A stretch of 64,000 bases of DNA from Hyphomonas sp. Mor2 (lineage in GTDB: Bacteria > Pseudomonadota > Alphaproteobacteria > Caulobacterales > Hyphomonadaceae). Within the stretch, counting starts at the first letter, position 1. The number at the start of each line of letters is the position of its first letter. Shown one piece after another: positions 45,163-53,471 of this stretch. The notes under the pieces were generated by a model that made no database searches, had not been told where the DNA came from, and saw only the letters and a list, made by a program, of their open reading frames with translations. Location: positions 682,001 to 746,000 of the forward strand of contig NZ_CP017718.1 of assembly GCF_001854405.1 (NCBI RefSeq), written 5' to 3'. A program made the translations under genes and the position numbers.

Positions 45163-45836
45163 TCCTCAAACCCGACAAACACGGCGCCATCCTCGACCGG
45201 CTTACGGGTTGAAACGACCGCATTGGCGGGAAAGCTATCGTCCGGCCAGCCCATGGCGACGCAGATCATGATGACCTGATCTTCCGGAATGCCCGCATGT
45301 TCGCGGACAACTGGAGACTGCATGATGCCTTGCGAATTGATCACGCAGCCAAGCCCTTTCGACCAGGCGGCATTGACCAGAGCGTTGACGACCCCGCCGC
45401 AATCAAACGGCGCGATGTCGGAGCCGTGGATGGATTTGTCATAGGTCACCACAATGGAGACCGGCGCATCGAATTGGCGAAACCCGCGCAGAACCCAGTC
45501 CTGACGCTTTTCCTTGTCATGGCGTTCGATGCCCATCGCTTCAAAGAGCTGAATGGCAATTCCGATCTGGCGTTCGCGGTGCGCGCCCTCATAGCCGGGG
45601 CCTTTGCGAAACTCGCGCGTGTCCGGGATACCGGCAAGATTGCGCTCGACATTTCCGGCGCGAATGCGATCCAGCGGTTCGCCGGTGACCACGTAGAAGT
45701 TCCAGGGCTGGGTGTTCAGCGAGGTCGGGGCCCGCATCGCCATTTCGAGAACGTCCTTGATCGTCTCCTTCGGAACAGGCTTGTCCAGGTACCCGCGAAT
45801 GCTGCGTCGTCCCATCACCACGTCTTTGTATTCCAC
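45159..45836 (-). CDS. Nitroreductase family protein
   Basis: 225 residues with the FMN-binding nitroreductase pattern: GRRSIRGYLDKPVPKE, MAMRAPTSLNTQPWNFYVVTG, the FDCGGVVNALVNAAWSKGLG helix, and the end IPEDQVIMICVAMGWPDD. It likely reduces nitro or quinone compounds with NAD(P)H. It is convergent with an HCCA-isomerase-like protein and close to other detoxification genes. Confidence 0.9.
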   Translation of the reverse strand: MEYKDVVMGRRSIRGYLDKPVPKETIKDVLEMAMRAPTSLNTQPWNFYVVTGEPLDRIRAGNVERNLAGIPDTREFRKGPGYEGAHRERQIGIAIQLFEAMGIERHDKEKRQDWVLRGFRQFDAPVSIVVTYDKSIHGSDIAPFDCGGVVNALVNAAWSKGLGCVINSQGIMQSPVVREHAGIPEDQVIMICVAMGWPDDSFPANAVVSTRKPVEDGAVFVGFED

Positions 45837-45973
45837 CGTTGAGCCTCCAATAATGTCACTTCCCCTTTTCAGTATCCGAATGCGGGGCGGCGTTAAGCCA
45901 TCTCTCAGGGTGAGGTTGAACCTTTTTGGCAGCTGCTGCGACTATCCTTATGCAACCCTTGTGGAGGCCATGA

Positions 45974-46522
45974 ATGGCGAGGCAGGAGACAGATCGCGTC
46001 TATGACGAATTGCTGGTGACGCTCGCGCGTTCCGGTGATCGTCAGGCGGCCAATCGGCTGGCGGCGCGCTGGTATCCGCGCCTGATGCGTACCGCGCTTC
46101 GTATGCTGCGGGACCGCAACGAGGCCGAAGAGGCTGTGCAGGAGGCCTGGACCGGGATCTGCCGCGGATGGCCTCGCTTGTCAGACCCCGCCATGTTTCC
46201 GGCCTGGGCGTTCGGGATCCTGCGGCGCAAGTGTGTTGACCGGATTCGCAGTGCGCAGAAGCGCCGGGGTCGCAGCGCGCCGCTGGAAAGCGCACCAGAG
46301 CCCTCCCAGCCGGCGCGCGGAGAATTGCGGGTCGAGATTGATCAGGCGCTGGCGGCGCTCAGCGAGGATCATCGCCTCGCGGCCCTTCTCTATTTTGGCG
46401 AAGGGCTGCGCCTGAACGAAATTGCTGCCGTGACGGGCGTACCTGTCGGGACAGCTAAATCGCGTATTTTTCATGCGCGGCAACACCTGAAATCAACTCT
46501 GAAAGGAGAGACTGATGAGTAG
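45974..46522 (+). CDS. ECF-type RNA polymerase sigma factor
   Basis: 182 residues. Region 2 is at about residues 25-90 (LAARWYPRLMRTALRMLRDR, EAEEAVQEAWTGICRGW), and region 4 at 125-175 (LAALSEDHRLAALLYFGEGL, NEIAAVTGVPVGTAKSRIFH). It overlaps the next gene by eight bases, so the pair is translationally linked. The partner is a small membrane protein, as expected for an anti-sigma role. Target promoters cannot be deduced here. Confidence 0.92.
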   Translation: MARQETDRVYDELLVTLARSGDRQAANRLAARWYPRLMRTALRMLRDRNEAEEAVQEAWTGICRGWPRLSDPAMFPAWAFGILRRKCVDRIRSAQKRRGRSAPLESAPEPSQPARGELRVEIDQALAALSEDHRLAALLYFGEGLRLNEIAAVTGVPVGTAKSRIFHARQHLKSTLKGETDE

Positions 46523-46877
46523 TTTTGAAGATCGCTTGATGAGCAGCCTGAGCGCCGATGATGAGGCGTTCCTGAAAGAGCTGGAAGACGATGTGGGTCT
46601 GTTCCAGCAAATGGGCATGACGTTTAGCGGGCCGTTACGATACTGGACGGCGTTTGCCTTCCTGATCAGCTTCCTGATCTTCGCGCTGTCCTTGTGGGCG
46701 GGCTATAACATGCTGCAGGCGGAGAACCTGAAAATGGTTATCCTCTGGGGCGCGCTGTTCGGCTGGGCGAGCCTGGGCGTGGGCCTGATCAAAGTCTGGT
46801 TCTGGATGCGCATGAACCATCTCAATGTCCTGCGCGAACTGAAGCGAATTGAATTGCGGCTAGTCAAGAACAGCTAG
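46515..46877 (+). CDS. DUF6768-like membrane protein, possible anti-sigma partner
   Basis: 120 residues with two membrane segments (about 45-65 and 73-97), an acidic cytoplasmic N-terminus (DDEAFLKELEDDVGLFQQMG) and a short basic end (ELKRIELRLVKNS). Such proteins are commonly encoded after ECF sigma genes. The eight-base overlap and order suggest it holds the sigma factor inactive, but no standard anti-sigma zinc motif is present, so that role is an inference. Its stop overlaps the ABC ATPase stop by four bases. Confidence 0.75.
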   Translation: MSSFEDRLMSSLSADDEAFLKELEDDVGLFQQMGMTFSGPLRYWTAFAFLISFLIFALSLWAGYNMLQAENLKMVILWGALFGWASLGVGLIKVWFWMRMNHLNVLRELKRIELRLVKNS

Positions 46878-47815
46878 GCGGATTCCGTCGTCATCGCGAC
46901 GAAGACATCCTCCAGATTGGGTTGCTCGGTCGAGAGATCGGCAACCCCAATCCCGGCTTCACGCACACGCTCGAGCAGGCGGCCAATCCCGGTTTCTGTG
47001 CTTCGGAAGGTGATATTGAGAACACCGTCTGCCGACAGTTCAGCACTGAGATCGGAAAGTGCGTCCGGGATTGCGGAAAGCGGTTGCTTCGGGGTGATCT
47101 TGAGAAGGCGTTGATCAAGGCGGGCCAGCAATTGCGGAGTCGGCTCCTGAGCCAAGACCTCGCCATGGCTGATAATCGCAATCTCGTCGCACAGCTCTTC
47201 GGCTTCTTCGAGATAGTGCGTCGTCAGAATGATCGTCGTGCCATTGGCATGTAGCTCACGCACATAGGCCCAGAGCGATCGCCGCAACTCGACATCCACG
47301 CCCGCCGTAGGCTCATCCAGGATCAGGACTGGCGGGTTGTGCACCAGGGCTTTTGCGACCATCAGGCGCCGCTTCATCCCGCCCGACAATTGCCGCACAT
47401 AGGCGTCTTTCTTGTCGTCCAGGCCGACAGCGGCGAGGATTTCCATGCTGCGACGTTCGGTTTTCGGCACGCCATAGTATCCGGCCTGAAGCTCCAGCGC
47501 CTGAAGCGGTGTGAAGAACGGGTCCATGGTGATTTCCTGGTTCACCACACCGATCGCCGCGCGCGAGGAGCGCGGATGCTTGTCGATATCCAGGCCCCAG
47601 ATGCGCGCCGTACCGGAGGTCTTGGTGACCAGACCCGCCAGGATGTTGATAAAGGTCGACTTACCCGCACCGTTCGGGCCCAGAAGACCGAACATGGAGC
47701 CACGCTTGATCTTGAGATCTATGCCTTTAAGCGCCCGCATCTCTGGCAGCTTGCCGGATGCGCGATAGATCTTTTCCAGGCCAATCGCTTCGATGGCATA
47801 TTCTGGAGTTTGCAT
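46874..47815 (-). CDS. ABC transporter ATP-binding protein (ABC-2 exporter type)
   Basis: 313 residues from the ATG at 47815, preceded by GAGGAG; the frame upstream lacks domain features. Walker A LLGPNGAGKSTFIN, Q-loop VVNQEITMDPFF, signature QLSGGMKRRLMVAKAL, Walker B VLILDEPTAGVDVE, switch His LTTHYLEEAEELCDEI. The C-terminal extension (residues 225-313) is typical of DrrA/NodI-type exporters. No permease gene is adjacent on either side, which is unusual. Confidence 0.9.
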   Translation of the reverse strand: MQTPEYAIEAIGLEKIYRASGKLPEMRALKGIDLKIKRGSMFGLLGPNGAGKSTFINILAGLVTKTSGTARIWGLDIDKHPRSSRAAIGVVNQEITMDPFFTPLQALELQAGYYGVPKTERRSMEILAAVGLDDKKDAYVRQLSGGMKRRLMVAKALVHNPPVLILDEPTAGVDVELRRSLWAYVRELHANGTTIILTTHYLEEAEELCDEIAIISHGEVLAQEPTPQLLARLDQRLLKITPKQPLSAIPDALSDLSAELSADGVLNITFRSTETGIGRLLERVREAGIGVADLSTEQPNLEDVFVAMTTESA

Positions 47816-47998
47816 GCGGGGCTCCTCGCGCTCTGGATCGTCCATATAAGAAGGTGGATCGGATTCGCTAAGTCTTTTGTTTTTCAGGCATGCGCCTTAT
47901 CATGACACGCGCCGCATTGACGCGACTCGTCGTCAGGCCTAGCTAGCGGGTGTGCCGCCCGTTTGGCAATTTCACGCTGGGGAAGAGAACCATTGTCC

Positions 47999-48190
47999 AT
48001 GACCAAGACACCCTCCTTCAAGAATCCGGAAATCGTGATGGTGGAAACCCGCAAAGTCTCTTGCAATGGTGGCGGCGGAGCCTTGGGACACCCATTGGTC
48101 TGGTATGAAATGGGCGCCGATGATGAGGTCGAGTGCATGTATTGCGACCGACGCTTCATCCTGAAAGGCGGCAAGGCCGATCGCAGCTAA
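47999..48190 (+). CDS. Zinc-finger (zf-CHCC) small protein
   Basis: 63 residues from the ATG at 47999. The motif C-x5-6-G-x-x-x-HP-x15-17-C-x2-C matches the zf-CHCC domain (Cys22, His31, Cys46, Cys49 in VSCNGGGGALGHPLVW and VECMYCDRRFIL). The domain occurs in the NDUFS6 subunit of mitochondrial complex I and in small bacterial homologues. A role with complex I is possible by homology only; no nuo genes are present. Confidence 0.88.
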   Translation: MTKTPSFKNPEIVMVETRKVSCNGGGGALGHPLVWYEMGADDEVECMYCDRRFILKGGKADRS

Positions 48191-48251
48191 AGGCGCGACC
48201 ACGCTTCGGAAAAGATATATCATTTGACCCGAGGTCCTCTCTGGCTCACAA

Positions 48252-48275
48252 CTGACCTGTTCGGAAACGGGTCAG
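48252..48275 (+). promoter_or_regulatory. Hairpin overlapping the ribosome site of the VOC lipoprotein gene
   Basis: A ten-pair stem CTGACCTGTT / AACGGGTCAG (one G-U pair) closes a CGGA loop. Its 3' end contributes AG to the AGGAG ribosome site at 48274-48278, so the folded RNA could mask initiation. No T-run follows, so it is not a terminator. Confidence 0.5.
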
Positions 48276-48284
48276 GAGATAAGG

Positions 48285-48893
48285 ATGAAACACGGGATTT
48301 TAGCGCTGGGGGCTTTGGCTCTGGCAACATCATGCGCCACGCCGGAACAGGCAGACAGATCCATCGCGACGATCGTAGCCGCCCCGGACGCGGCTGAGCA
48401 GGCCTTTCCGACCGACCTCAGGCGCGTGTCTCTGATTGTCGATGATATTGACGAGTCCTTGAAACTGTATCGGGACGTGCTCGAATTCGAAGTCAATTAT
48501 GATGCAGAGGTCACGATGAGCGGTGTCGCCCTTCCGGCTGGTGAACCCGGGGCGCGCGCGCGGCTGGTCCTGATCAGCTCGAACGATAGCTGGGTTGGCT
48601 GGGTTGGCCTGCTGCAATGGATCGACCCACCGCTGGAACGGGCGCACGCACCTGAGCGTATGGGCATTGGTGATGCCATTCTGGTCTTCAATACAGAGAA
48701 GGTGGACGAACACTGTGAGGCCGCCGCGAAGCTGCCAGAGATCAAGGTGACCACCGAGGCCAGCAATACGACCTATCCCGCTCGCGGCGATGGGGAGCCG
48801 ATCGTGGTGCGGACGTGCTATCTTTTCGATCGGGACGGTTATTTCATGGAGCTCAACAAGGTTCTCGACCGCGACAGCTACAATGATCACTAG
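48285..48893 (+). CDS. Exported VOC (glyoxalase-fold) lipoprotein
   Basis: 202 residues. An N-terminal lipoprotein signal (LALGALALATSCATP, Cys17) is followed by a single VOC domain: LRRVSLIVDDIDESLKLYRDVLEFEV and VRTCYLFDRDGYFMELNKVL at the end. VOC proteins are usually cytosolic, so a lipidated form is unusual. Metal ligand positions are only partly conserved; the N-terminal strand lacks His. Substrate unknown. Confidence 0.85.
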   Translation: MKHGILALGALALATSCATPEQADRSIATIVAAPDAAEQAFPTDLRRVSLIVDDIDESLKLYRDVLEFEVNYDAEVTMSGVALPAGEPGARARLVLISSNDSWVGWVGLLQWIDPPLERAHAPERMGIGDAILVFNTEKVDEHCEAAAKLPEIKVTTEASNTTYPARGDGEPIVVRTCYLFDRDGYFMELNKVLDRDSYNDH

Positions 48894-49001
48894 CGTTCCG
48901 ATATAGGCCTGTCCTTACGTCTGATCACGCAACGTCACGGCTTGCAGTTGACGTGCACGTAAAGCATATCTCCGGCATATTCTTGATAACGGAGACCCAA
49001 G

Positions 49002-50246
49002 ATGGCTGAAGCCTATATCGTTGATGCGTGCCGCACCCCGCGCGGAATCGGAAAGCAAGGCAAGGGCGCATTGGCGCACCTTCATCCTCAACACCTCGCC
49101 GCGACGGTGCTGTCCGCGATCCGTGATCGCAATGACGTCAACACGGCCGAAGTAGATGATATTATCTGGGGGACGAGCTCACAGCGCGGCGCCCAAGGCG
49201 CCGACCTTGGCCGTATGGCCGCGCTCGACGCCGGGTTCGACGTCAAGGCATCCGGTGTGACGCTCGACCGTTTCTGCGGGTCTGGCATTACCACCGTCAA
49301 CTTGGCTGCCGCGCAGGTTATGTCGGGCATGGAAGATGTTGTCATCGCCGGCGGCACCGAGATGATGAGCTACACCTCAGCGACGGCCGATCCCAAGGTC
49401 CCGCCAATGCTCGACGCGGGCAATATGAGCTTGCGCGAGAAACATCCTCAATCGCAACAAGGCGTTTGCGCGGATGCGATCGCGACGCTGGAAGGCATTG
49501 ACCGTGAAGCCGTCGACCAGTTGGCTGTGGTCAGCCAGGAACGGGCGGCTCGCGCCATCGCCGAAGGCCGTTTTGATAAGTCCGTGGTCCCGGTGCACAA
49601 CCCGGACGGCAGCCTCGCGCTCGACAAGGAAGAGTTCCCGCGCCCGGGCACGACGATGGAAAGCCTCGGCGGCCTGAAGACTGTGTTCAACATGTTCATG
49701 GACATCCCAGTCGACGACCAGGGCAATACGTATGGCACGATGGTCACCAAGAAATATCCAGAGCTGGAAGGCAAGATCAATCACGTCCACCATGCGGGCA
49801 ACTCGTCCGGCGTGGTCGATGGGGCAGCCGCTCTGCTTCTCGCGTCTCAGGACGCCGTCGACAAGAATGGCTGGACACCGCGTGCGCGCATCGTCGCCAC
49901 CGCAAACATGGGTGACTGCCCGACCCTGATGCTGAATGCGCCGGTAAATGCGGCGAAGAAGGTTTTGGACAAAGCCGGCCTCTCCAAGGACGATATTGAT
50001 GTCTGGGAAATCAATGAAGCCTTCTCTGTGGTCGCGGAGCGGTTCATCCGCCACCTCGATCTCGATCGTGAGAAAGTGAACATCAATGGCGGCGCCATGG
50101 CTCTGGGACATCCAATCGGCGCGACCGGGTCGATCCTGATCGGCACGGCGCTCGATGAGCTCGAACGCTCCGGCGGAAAGTATGGCCTGGTGACCATGTG
50201 CGCTGCTGGCGGCATGGCGCCTGCGATCATTATCGAACGCGTCTAG
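49002..50246 (+). CDS. Acetyl-CoA acyltransferase (thiolase)
   Basis: 414 residues. The nucleophile is Cys92 (TLDRFCGSGITTVN). The C-terminal motifs NEAFSVVAERF and GGAMALGHPIGATGSIL, with MCAAGGMAPAI, complete the thiolase active site. It may degrade acyl-CoAs (FadA-like) or condense acetyl-CoA. A preserved VDACRTPRG start supports the ATG. No FadB partner is adjacent. Its stop overlaps that of the MFS gene. Confidence 0.92.
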   Translation: MAEAYIVDACRTPRGIGKQGKGALAHLHPQHLAATVLSAIRDRNDVNTAEVDDIIWGTSSQRGAQGADLGRMAALDAGFDVKASGVTLDRFCGSGITTVNLAAAQVMSGMEDVVIAGGTEMMSYTSATADPKVPPMLDAGNMSLREKHPQSQQGVCADAIATLEGIDREAVDQLAVVSQERAARAIAEGRFDKSVVPVHNPDGSLALDKEEFPRPGTTMESLGGLKTVFNMFMDIPVDDQGNTYGTMVTKKYPELEGKINHVHHAGNSSGVVDGAAALLLASQDAVDKNGWTPRARIVATANMGDCPTLMLNAPVNAAKKVLDKAGLSKDDIDVWEINEAFSVVAERFIRHLDLDREKVNINGGAMALGHPIGATGSILIGTALDELERSGGKYGLVTMCAAGGMAPAIIIERV

Positions 50247-51511
50247 TCGAACGTTTCGGCAACCGCGTCCGTCGCTTGCGCCGGGGCCAGCGGCTCCTTC
50301 GCAAGTCGCCGGGCTGCGAACGCAAAAATCACCGCCGCACCGATGATGAGTGCGGCCGCTAGAACGAAAGGTGCGCCCGGCAGATACAAGCCGGGCTCAT
50401 CTGTATATGCGGTAAAGATGAAGGCCATGGCCGCCGGGCTGATAATCGATGCGAGGCTATACAGGCTGGTGATTGCGCCCTGCAGCTCACCTTGTGAGTC
50501 CGCTGGCGTTCGGCTGGTCATCAGGGATTGCAGGGCCGGGCTCAGAAAGGCGGAAAACACACCGATCGCAATGGCCAGATAGATGTGCACCCCAGACGTC
50601 GCGACCGCGAGAATTCCGAACGATACAATGCCGACAATGACCGCGAAATAGACCGCTTTCACTTCGCCAAACCGGTCAATGACCGGGCCGGTAAATGCGC
50701 CTTGCACGGCGGCCATGCCGAATCCATACGCGCTGACCGACAGCCCGATCAGGAAGGGCGACCAACCCGCCACTTCTGCGGTGTAAAAGGCCCATATGCT
50801 CGAATAGGAATGATTGCTGAGCTGGATAAGGAATAGCGCGGCGAGGACGATCAGCACACTCGGGTGTCGGGCGATCGAGATCAGACTGCCAAGCGGATTG
50901 GCACGCGCCAGAGAAAAGCTCCTGCGGTTCTCTGGTTTCAGGGTTTCCGGGAACATGAAATAGCCCCACAGCGCGACGATGAAGACCAGCACGCCCGCCG
51001 CGATGAAGGGCAGGCGAACCCAATACTCCCCCAGCAACCCGCCCAGGGCTGGTCCGAAGATGAATCCGAGGCCGAGGGCCGCACCCGCAAACCCGAAAAA
51101 CTTGGCCCGCTCATCCGGTTCCGAGACGTCGACCAGGCAGGCATAGGCCGCCGCATACGTGGCGCCGCAAATGCCGGACACCAGGCGCGCAATAAACAGC
51201 CAGGTCAGACTGGGAGCCCAGGCCATGATGAAACTGTCTATGGCAAAGCCGAGCAGGGCGATCAGCAATACGGGTCGTCGTCCGAACCGATCGCTGAGGC
51301 CGCCGAGGATCGGGGCGAAGATGAATTGCATGATCGCGAATGTTGTGAGCAGCAGACCGGCAATCGTGGCGCCTTCACTGATCGACAGCCCGGCGACGTC
51401 TGCGAGCAGTTCCGGCATGATCGGCATGAGCAGTCCGAACCCCACCGCGTCAAAGAAGATGATCGCGCAGACGAAGGTCACAACACTGGATTTTGAAATC
51501 GTCTTTTCCAC
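50243..51511 (-). CDS. MFS transporter (TetA-like multidrug exporter)
   Basis: 422 residues with about 12 membrane segments. The loop motif GGLSDRFGRRPVLLIALLG between segments 2 and 3 is typical of drug:proton antiporters, as is GPALGGLLGEYWVRLPF of segment 5. The family pattern is nearest to TetA/TCR-type exporters. A perfect inverted repeat lies 36 bases upstream. Substrate unknown. Confidence 0.9.
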   Translation of the reverse strand: MEKTISKSSVVTFVCAIIFFDAVGFGLLMPIMPELLADVAGLSISEGATIAGLLLTTFAIMQFIFAPILGGLSDRFGRRPVLLIALLGFAIDSFIMAWAPSLTWLFIARLVSGICGATYAAAYACLVDVSEPDERAKFFGFAGAALGLGFIFGPALGGLLGEYWVRLPFIAAGVLVFIVALWGYFMFPETLKPENRRSFSLARANPLGSLISIARHPSVLIVLAALFLIQLSNHSYSSIWAFYTAEVAGWSPFLIGLSVSAYGFGMAAVQGAFTGPVIDRFGEVKAVYFAVIVGIVSFGILAVATSGVHIYLAIAIGVFSAFLSPALQSLMTSRTPADSQGELQGAITSLYSLASIISPAAMAFIFTAYTDEPGLYLPGAPFVLAAALIIGAAVIFAFAARRLAKEPLAPAQATDAVAETFD

Positions 51512-51815
51512 GCGCGAATTCTCCCCCGACTCTTTCCGCTAACACAATTTAGATCATGTCTAAATCGACTTTGTCTTTGAGGGGTTGAAATGAGACACCG
51601 CGATGGTAAGGGCATCTCGAGTTCAGGGGTGGTCTGCTTTGAAACTTTGTTTGGACGCACCCGGACTGTTCAACTCAGCGATGACTGTTGGCTGAAAGTT
51701 CCCCTGAAACGGGAGCAAGACTGGTCAAATTGAATACAAACCGTCATAGTTTCCTTATCCGGTTTACCGTAAAGGCGATGACAGCAAATAGCGGGCACCG
51801 GCTCTGGAGGAAGTG
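51512..51815. other. Divergent intergenic region between MFS and wax ester synthase genes
   Basis: 304 bases without a supported gene. It holds the operator-like repeat at 51547-51565 near the MFS start, and about 200 bases of promoter-length sequence before the WS/DGAT gene. An open frame on the minus strand lacks a coding pattern. Confidence 0.6.
51547..51565. promoter_or_regulatory. Palindromic operator-like site upstream of the MFS exporter
   Basis: ATTTAGA-TCATG-TCTAAAT: perfect seven-base arms with five-base spacer, 36-54 bases before the MFS start codon. This placement and symmetry fit binding by a TetR- or MarR-type repressor. No such gene is adjacent. Confidence 0.6.
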
Positions 51816-53375
51816 ATGGAACAATTGCAAGGCATGGATGCCTCGTTTGTGGCGATGGAAACGCCGAGTTCACCAATGCATATCGGGTCGATCTTGATTT
51901 ACGACCCATCGACGGCACCGGGCGGGTTTGTCCGGTTCAAGGACATATTGCGGTTCTATGAAGAGCGCATGCGCTTCTCGAAGACGATGCGGCAGAAGCT
52001 GGTCAAGGTCCCGTTCAATGTCGATTATCCCTATTGGGTCGAAGACGCTGACTTCGATCTGGAATACCATGTCCGTCACGTCGCTTTGCCAAAGCCGGGG
52101 GACATGCGTCAGCTCAACATCCAGGCGGCGCGCCTGTTTGCCAGGCCGCTGGACCTGTCTCGTCCACCATGGGAAATGACGGTGGTTGAAGGGCTGGATA
52201 ATATTCCAGGGATCCCGAAAGGATCCTATGCGATCGTCTCAAAGGTCCACCATGCTGCGATTGACGGCATGTCCGGCATTGATCTCATGCAGGCGCTGCA
52301 CACACCAAAACCCGACGTGACGCCGCCAAATGAACCGGATGATTGGAAGCCGGAAAAATACCCGAACCGGGTTGGCATGTTTGCGAAAGGCTATGCACGG
52401 GCCTGGCTCAATCCGATCCGCCAATTGGGCGTTTCTGCTCAAGCGGTACCCGGAATGTACCGCGCTGCTCGCGGCATGATTCGCGGCGACTTTGGTCTGA
52501 AGGCCGCGATCGAAGCTCCGAAAACACGCTTCAATACCAAGATTTCACCGCATCGCGTCGTCGATGGGCAAGTTTTTGAGTTGGCGCATATCAAGGCGCT
52601 GCGTGGTCTGGTCGAAGGGGCCAAGGTCAATGATGTGATGCTGACCATCATTGGCGGCGGTTTGAACAAATACCTGAGGCATCACAATGACTTGCCGAAG
52701 ACAACCATGACCGCGATGGCACCGATCTCGGTTCGAACGGAAGGCGAGAAGAACACTATGGGCAACCAGGTTTCGGCCATGATTGCTCCATTGGGGACCC
52801 ATATCGCCGATCCGGTTGAGCGGATGGAATATGTGTTCGATCAGACCAGCCGTTCGAAGGAAATGACCAGCGCCCTCGGCGCTCGTCAGATGACCGAAGC
52901 GAGCAAGGTTTCACCCGCACTGTTCATGGCGCTCGGCGCGCAGCTCTATTCGCGTCTTGGCGTTGCCAATTACATGGCCCGTCCGGTGATCAATACGGTC
53001 GTCACAAACGTGCCTGGACCGCCGGTTCCGATCTATCAGGCCGGGGCAAAACTCGTTTCAATGCAAGGACTTCTTTGTCTGCTTGATGGAATGGCACTCG
53101 GCCATGTCGTGCAAAGCTATGTGAACGAAGCGACCATCACTTTCACCGCCGATCGCGAGATTGTGAAGGACCCGGAATTCTACGCTCAATGCATCTGGGA
53201 AAGCTTTGAGGAAATGGCTGCATTGGCCGGGATCGACCTGACGCCACCAAAGCCAGAACCGGCCCCAAAAAAGGCGGCGGCTTCAGGCAGTGCTCGTGCC
53301 AAAACCAAGCGGAAACCGCGTGCTGGCTCCACCAAGAAATCGACTGCTTCCAAGGCCAAAGTAAGAGCTGGTTAA
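51816..53375 (+). CDS. Wax ester synthase/diacylglycerol acyltransferase (WS/DGAT)
   Basis: 519 residues from the ATG at 51816 (GAGGAAG upstream). The catalytic motif HHAAIDG (His145, His146, Asp150) lies in KVHHAAIDGMSG, and the family N-terminus QGMDASFVAMETPSSPMHIG and NTVVTNVPGPPVPIY end segment are present. It esterifies acyl-CoA to fatty alcohols or diacylglycerol for storage lipids. The last 50 residues are a Lys/Ala/Pro-rich tail (PKPEPAPKKAAASGSARAK and onward), beyond the usual family end. The alpha/beta hydrolase at 53472 follows 96 bases on. Confidence 0.93.
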   Translation: MEQLQGMDASFVAMETPSSPMHIGSILIYDPSTAPGGFVRFKDILRFYEERMRFSKTMRQKLVKVPFNVDYPYWVEDADFDLEYHVRHVALPKPGDMRQLNIQAARLFARPLDLSRPPWEMTVVEGLDNIPGIPKGSYAIVSKVHHAAIDGMSGIDLMQALHTPKPDVTPPNEPDDWKPEKYPNRVGMFAKGYARAWLNPIRQLGVSAQAVPGMYRAARGMIRGDFGLKAAIEAPKTRFNTKISPHRVVDGQVFELAHIKALRGLVEGAKVNDVMLTIIGGGLNKYLRHHNDLPKTTMTAMAPISVRTEGEKNTMGNQVSAMIAPLGTHIADPVERMEYVFDQTSRSKEMTSALGARQMTEASKVSPALFMALGAQLYSRLGVANYMARPVINTVVTNVPGPPVPIYQAGAKLVSMQGLLCLLDGMALGHVVQSYVNEATITFTADREIVKDPEFYAQCIWESFEEMAALAGIDLTPPKPEPAPKKAAASGSARAKTKRKPRAGSTKKSTASKAKVRAG

Positions 53376-53471
53376 GGAAATAGGCATCATTTTCTAGCCT
53401 TGTCAGGTAAATCAATACGGACCATGTTGATTTATCAGACCGCAAAAAAGCGGCAGACGGGAGGCTAAATT

